Below are positions 56,897 to 64,000 of a stretch of 64,000 bases of DNA, piece after piece (within the stretch, counting starts at the first letter, position 1; every line of letters begins with the position of its first letter). The translations under genes were made by a program, and so were the position numbers. The stretch spans positions 285,936,817 to 286,000,816 of the forward strand of contig CM023448.1 of the NCBI GenBank assembly GCA_013339765.2. The letters are read 5' to 3'. The DNA comes from Haemaphysalis longicornis (Eukaryota; Arthropoda; Arachnida; Ixodida; Ixodidae). Under the pieces are notes generated by a model. It was not told the DNA's origin. It saw only the letters and a list, made by a program, of their open reading frames with translations, and searched no databases.

Positions 56897-59685
56897 TGAC
56901 TAGTTTAGATGTTTTTTATCAGAATGTGCGAGGTCTTCGAACTAAGGCGACTGAATATTTTGGTAATGTTCTGGCTTCTTGCTTTCCGTTAATAGCTATA
57001 TCTGAAACTTGGTTGTGCCCTGATATTCTATCCAGTGATTATTTTCCTCAAAATTACCATGTATATCGTAATGATCGTGCCTTAACGGGATGCAAACAAA
57101 AGGGGGGCGGGGTACTTCTCGCAGTTAACAAATCTCTCCCGTGTGTGCTACGTAGCGATATTGAAAACACAGGTGAGTCTTTATGGGTCGAAATTCATAT
57201 CTCTAAAACTGAAAAACTTCTAGTTGGTGTTTTTTACGTTCCTCCTGATGTAGTTCCTGACGCGTTCAATAAGTTAGTCTCCTCCATTGAACAGGTGCTC
57301 ACTACTCATTGCGACCTCAAGGTCCTCCTCCTTGGAGATTTTAACGCTCCTGGCGTTCAGTGGAGCCACCTCACCTGTTCCCACTACAACCACCACTTTC
57401 AACAGAAGGGTAATAGGTTACTAGATTTTTCGTCTTTCACTTCCATGGCACAGCGTAATCACATAAAAAACTGCAGTGGAAACATTCTGGACCTGTGCTT
57501 TTCAAACTTCGATGGCGTTAGTGTGTCGCGCTCTGATTGTGCTTTAGTAATACCCGACAAATATCATCCTCCTCTTTCTATTTCCTGTTGCCTTCCTACA
57601 ATGCTCCACCGCTCTGTAATTTCAAGCAATGCGCAACCTCGCTACGCTTTCGCCCGGGGAGATTACGTTGGGCTGTATGGCTACTTTTCTGCTGCCCCTT
57701 GGTCAACATTCATTGACCACTCTGATGTCAATGAACAAGTTGACCGTTTTACTGAGATTGTGCTTTTGGGTATGAAGTAATACATCCCGCAATATTTACC
57801 AAAGAAGTTCAAGTTCCCACACTGGTTTTCTTCTGAATTGCGGGATGCCCTGAAACTCAAAGAACGTGCGCACAGAAAGATGAAGCGCTCTGGTGCGAAT
57901 CAGTTCGCTCAGGAGTTCCGGCGCCTACGTGCCCTATGCAAAATATTGCACAAGCGTGATCATGCTTTGTACCTGGCGTCAGTTGAAGCTAAAGCAACTC
58001 ATCAGCCGGGAGCCTTCTGGAAGTACATTCATTCTAGATCTAATACAACGAAAGAATCTATTAGTCTACTGGATTCCAACGGCGATGAGGTTGCAGATGC
58101 GGCCGACTGCTTTGCTGGTCAGTTTTCTTCTTTGTTTGGGCTTATCGGTGGTAGTGATGACGGCAGCGTCTCTTGTCACCAGGACGGTAACTCCGGTTGT
58201 TTCCAATTCGATGAGAACATCGTACGGACCAGCGTCAAGCGGCTAACTCGTTTTCTTCTGAGCCAGATGGTATTCCTGCTGCAATTCTAAAAACGTATGC
58301 AAATATATTTGTTCCTGTGTTCACCTCAATATTTAATAACTGTCTCCGGTCTGGCACGTACCCTCGCTCATGGAAAATCTCTCGTGTATTCCCTGTTTTC
58401 AAGTCAGGCCCAAAAACTGACCCCAGTCTCGCTCCTTTGTTCTGCCTCTAAAATATTCGAGTTATCTCTTCATACGGCCTTGTCTTTCTTTCTCACTTAA
58501 ACACGTCCTCATTCCTAATCAACATGGCTTCATGCGTGGTCGCTCAACTTCCACAAACCTCGCATGCTTCATGGAGCAGTCGTTGGTAGAAGCCAGCTTG
58601 ATGCGGTCTACTGTGACATGAGCAAGGCCTTTGATGTAGTCAACCACTCGTTATTGCTTGCCAAGCTCATTCTGTTAGATGTTCACGCTTCTTTAGTGGG
58701 TCTTATGCGTTGCTATCTCCAGGAGCGATATTGCTATGTAAGTGTTAATGGTCAAACATCATTTAGGTACAAAGCAACCAGTGGTGTACCCCAGGGCTCC
58801 GTTCTGGGCCCCCTTCTTTTTTCCATTTTCATTAACGATGTTGCTTCTGCCATTCAAAATTCTTTTTTGTTGTATGCTGATGATATGAAAATCTTCAGAG
58901 AAGTGCGTAATGTTCAGGACTGTAATTCTCTTCACGCTGATATCGTGTCATTCCATCGTTGGTGCACCAAAAACGACTTAATTTTGAACCCCTCAAAAAC
59001 GAAAGTTGTTTCCTATAGTAGGAAAACTCAACAGCTGCAATACTCCTATAAAATAGCAAGCACTGCACTGCCGAGGGTGACCGAAATTCGGGACTTGGGA
59101 GTACTATTTGATTCTTCTCTGACTTTCTCTTCCCACGTTACACAAATTACCGGACGCTCTCTTCGATGTCTGGGTGCTGTTTGCAGGTATTCTAGAGAGT
59201 TTAAAAGTCCTCTTTTATTCTTAAAGTTGTATTCGGCTCTCTGCTTACCTCTTCTCGAATACGGTTCTGTTGTTTGGAATGGAACTTGCAAGTCCAATAG
59301 TGACCGCATCGAAAGGGTTCAAAATAAGTTCCTTTCTATCTTTAGGCACCGTTTCCGTCATGTACAAGAAGACGCAAACGGCAGCATGTCTTGTCTTAAA
59401 AGTATTCCTTCCCTTTGGTGTCGACGAATGAGAGCTGACATTATCTTTCTTTATAAACTTCTTCATGGTGATATTTTGTGTGATGACTTGGTTGCACTTA
59501 TCAATGTCAACTTGCCGAACAAACTTTTCCGAAGATTTCGAACTTTCAGAACAGATGCTTTAAGTAGACGACGCTCGTCCATCTGCAGAATACAATGTGT
59601 ATATAATGAATATTCCGATCGTCTTGATATATTCCAGAGCTCTTTGTCTTTGTTCTCTAATGAATTGAAAACTGTTGTAGCTTAA
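56896..59685 (+). pseudogene. LINE P1 ORF2: endonuclease and reverse transcriptase
   Basis: Its ATG overlaps the last base of ORF1's stop. The endonuclease has QNVRGLRTK, SETWL, GGGVLLAV, GDFNAPGVQW and DLCFSN. A stop at 57778-57780 and breaks near 58255-58560 separate it from the RT. The RT has KAFDVVNHSLL, SGVPQGSVLGPLLF and LYADDMKIF, with NPSKTKVVSYS and a C-terminal domain to 59685. 58564-59685 is one open frame of 373 residues. Confidence 0.88.
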
Positions 59686-60206
59686 GTGCCTTTATGTCAT
59701 TTATGTGCCGTATTTGTTCCGTATTTATTTTATGCAAATCATCATCTTGCTTGTTTGTTTTTCACTTTTCCTGATTTTGTGTTGCTTGAATTTCTGTCGG
59801 TTTCAGTGTCAGTGCTTGTAACGCTGAACTTCGTTTTTCCATTTTGAAACTTCCTAACATTTTGATATAAAACCTTTGTTTTATGTGTATAATCTATCTC
59901 CGTCATGTTCATTGAGTATTTGCTTGTGTATTTTCAATTTTTCACGTGCCTTCGTTTTGCTGGCCGGGTGTCATGGCCAGACACAAGGCTTCCTTTTTTT
60001 TTTGCTGTTTTGCTTTCTGGGATCTCTAACTATTTTTACCTGATTGTTTCTTTCATATATATGGTTTTCTGTGTTGTGTTATCTTGATTTTAGTTTGTTT
60101 TAATGAATGCTTGTATATGGTGTACCAGTACCAAGACCCTAGGGTTGTTCCCGGGCACCAAAAATAAAGGTTGATTGATTGATTATTATTATTATTATTA
60201 TTATTA

Positions 60207-60447
60207 GCAACATAGGCATCTTCTTTTTTTATTTTTTACCTGTAACCAGGCTCCCCCTGTGCTTTATTTCTGTCATCTTCACTACTTCAATTTGTGTGTG
60301 TCTTGTCGCTTGTTTGTTTCTTGCTATATGTTTCTTGTATTTTGTTTTCATGTAACTACCCGTGCGCCAGCACTCAGGCCTCTGGCTGTTCCTGGGCACG
60401 TAAATAAACATGATTGATTGATTGATTGATTATTATTATTATTATTA
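60207..60447 (+). mobile_element. LINE copy P2, 3' UTR fragment
   Basis: It begins directly after P1's (TTA)n tail and ends in its own (TTGA)n(TTA)n tail at 60410-60447. The sequence matches the M2 3' UTR (GTAACTACCCGTGCGCC / CACGTAAATAAACATGATTG). Confidence 0.8.
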
Positions 60448-61260
60448 CGAACGCCAAGCGATCGTAGAGCTCTTCGATCGCTTGGCGTTGTCTGTCGCGT
60501 GTCCAAGGAGTTCAAGGAGCCGATTTCTCTTCTCAAGCTCTACACAACTATATGTCGTCCTCAGCTTGAATATGCATCTGTTGTCTGGAACAGCACGAGC
60601 AAAACAAACCGTAAGCTTGTAGAAAGGGTCCAAAATAAGTTCATATCTATCTTCAACCATCGCTTTGGCGATAGTAGTAATTATAACCCTGGATCGCCCT
60701 CTTCATTGACGCTATCATGCTTAACTTCTAGGCGGAACAAGGCTGATATTCTCTTCCTCTTTAAAATTATGCACGGCATAGTGTCTTGTGGTGAGCTGCT
60801 ACAGCATGTTCGTCTTTATGTGCCGCAAAAGTGGACCAGGAAACATGATACCTTTTGCAACCCCAATTGTCTGCGTGTCTTGTGCCCTGTGTGCCGACTG
60901 CAATGCACGTACAATTGGCACTCGGATTACCTTGATATATTTAATGATTGCCCTACTCTGTTTCGCAAACATGTCTGTGAGTTTGTATTGGCGTAACTGC
61001 CAACTTTTCTTATTCTGCATTTGTCTTTTATCCTTGAGTTCATGCACTTAAATGACTTTCATTCCGTAACTTCAACATAAGCTATCCTTTCGTTTTTTTT
61101 TGTATTTTGTATTTTATTTTGTATTTGAAAGATGTGTACATTATGTTTCGTGTGTTTCTGTTTCCGTGCGCCAGCACAAAGGCCGACCCCGGCTGTTCCT
61201 GGGCACGCAAATAAATGATTGATTGATTGATTATTATTATTATTAGTATTATTATTATAT
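60448..61260 (+). mobile_element. LINE copy P3, 5'-truncated, RT C-terminal domain
   Basis: It begins at P2's tail with a 15-bp perfect inverted repeat (60450-60464 and 60475-60489), then an open frame 60499-60996 for the end of ORF2 (LEYASVVWNS, RNKADILFL). The tail is (TTGA)n(TTA)n at 61217-61260. Confidence 0.82.
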
Positions 61261-61690
61261 TCCCCTTATTCCATGTCTGGTTTTATTTACATGTACATTC
61301 ATTCCATGCTCCTTTTCTTACATATAAGCTATCTTGATTCACTCCGTCTCCGTGCAACCAAACTTTAACATTTATGTATATCTTTGAAATTATCTGTGTA
61401 TGACGACCACTGGCGTGATGTCACTTGCCTTACTACAAAGCACTGTACTTGCTTTTGTGTGTATGTGTGTGTTTGTGTTTTCTGTGGGTGCATGTATATT
61501 CTGGTGTACGACTGTGTAATTTTTGTGTGTGTCGCTGTCCTTTAATTGCATCACCTGTGTGGTGTGGGCATCTATCTTACATTGCCTGTTTTTTCTTTCT
61601 TTTTTCTTCGTGCGCCAGCACAAAGGCCCTCCGGCTGTTCCTGGGCACGTTAATAAACGATTGATTGATTGATTGATTGATTGATTATTA
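61261..61690 (+). mobile_element. LINE copy P4, 3' UTR fragment
   Basis: TG-rich interior at 61436-61530. It ends CAGCACAAAGGCC ... GGCACGTTAATAAACG followed by (TTGA)n at 61659-61690. Confidence 0.75.
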
Positions 61691-63711
<2,021 letters not shown>

Positions 63712-63717
63712 TATATA

Positions 63718-64000
63718 CAGTCGAGTTCACTTATAACAATATTGAGGTGCCATGAAAATATTGTTATAAGCGGGTTATGCCGAAAATAAAGAAAACGTGA
63801 CAAACAAGAGCATTTAATGCGCAACGATGTCCGCGCGTGCGGGGACAGGAGGATCGAGGCGACAGTGACCACAGAACAGGAACAGTGACAACAGAACAGG
63901 CAAGGAAAACGACGCTGGTAAGCACCAGACTCGGAACACGTGCAAACGGCGGAGCTGGAGACGTGGCCAAATTAGCGAAGAATAGGGGAGGTCGGCACAG
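63718..64000. mobile_element. Left end of a pogo/Tigger-type MITE, cut by the window edge
   Basis: CAGTCGAGTTCACTTATAAC directly follows TA. The palindromic pair TTATAACAATATT / AATATTGTTATAA at 63734-63764 is typical of pogo-group terminal regions. The right end is outside the window. Confidence 0.5.

Larger units (their letters stand above)
55821..60206 (+). mobile_element. CR1-like LINE copy P1, near full-length
   Basis: 4.4 kb: ORF1 with a PHD finger, ORF2 endonuclease-RT, a T-rich 3' UTR and a (TTGA)n(TTA)n tail at 60170-60206. It is the most intact member of the stack, although both ORFs are interrupted. Confidence 0.9.

Overview
The window reads as nuclear DNA of an arthropod, most likely an ixodid tick. 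This is an inference from intron-bearing genes, the density of diverged LINE, Ty3/gypsy and short inverted-repeat elements, and the recurrent TTAAAGGGG-type terminal repeats. There is no bacterial operon structure, rRNA or CRISPR array. Most of the 64 kb is transposon-derived.

The host content is a head-to-tail array of seven small genes of one unrecognised family, all on the minus strand. They are numbered 1 to 7 from left to right: gene 1 (322-1145, continuing off the left edge), gene 2 (6105-8245), gene 3 (10310-14739), gene 4 (28686-29688), gene 5 (31405-40124), gene 6 (46860-48141) and gene 7 (50965-51391). Each has an N-cassette exon with fixed geometry: acceptor AG, one base, seven codons, Cys, nine residues, Cys, 23-28 residues, Cys. 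In every gene with a clear donor the exon ends in phase 1. A terminal C-cassette exon starts with two bases and usually carries C-x11-C followed by an aromatic or Met four residues later. Between the cassettes lies either almost nothing (genes 2, 3, 5, 7) or long unrelated low-complexity sequence: charged (1 and 6) or Gly/Pro collagen-like plus Thr-rich (4). First exons, presumably with signal peptides, were not recognised, so secretion is inferred.

Mobile elements surround and interrupt the array. From the left: a 5'-truncated LINE (1473-4365); an RNase H-bearing LINE fragment with a 7-bp target duplication inside gene 3's intron (10905-12616); an inverted-repeat element (15659-16492); a complete but broken Ty3/gypsy element (16766-22695) with 4-bp duplications; a 1.1-kb DNA element with 4-bp GTAC duplications (24598-25729); and small RTE and gypsy relics (26120-27466). 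Inside gene 5's 8.2-kb intron sit a Tigger-like element (33402-34593) and a near full-length LINE (34594-38816). A second LTR element (41043-46847), itself carrying a nested DNA transposon, lies about a dozen bases downstream of gene 6's stop.

The right end (52244-63600) is a stack of CR1-like LINE copies joined through (TTGA)n(TTA)n tails. Minus-strand copies lie left, and plus-strand copies right, of a central (ATT)n tract. The window ends in a long (TA)n tract and the start of a pogo-like element.

All assignments come from reading motifs, splice signals and repeats by eye. No database search was possible.
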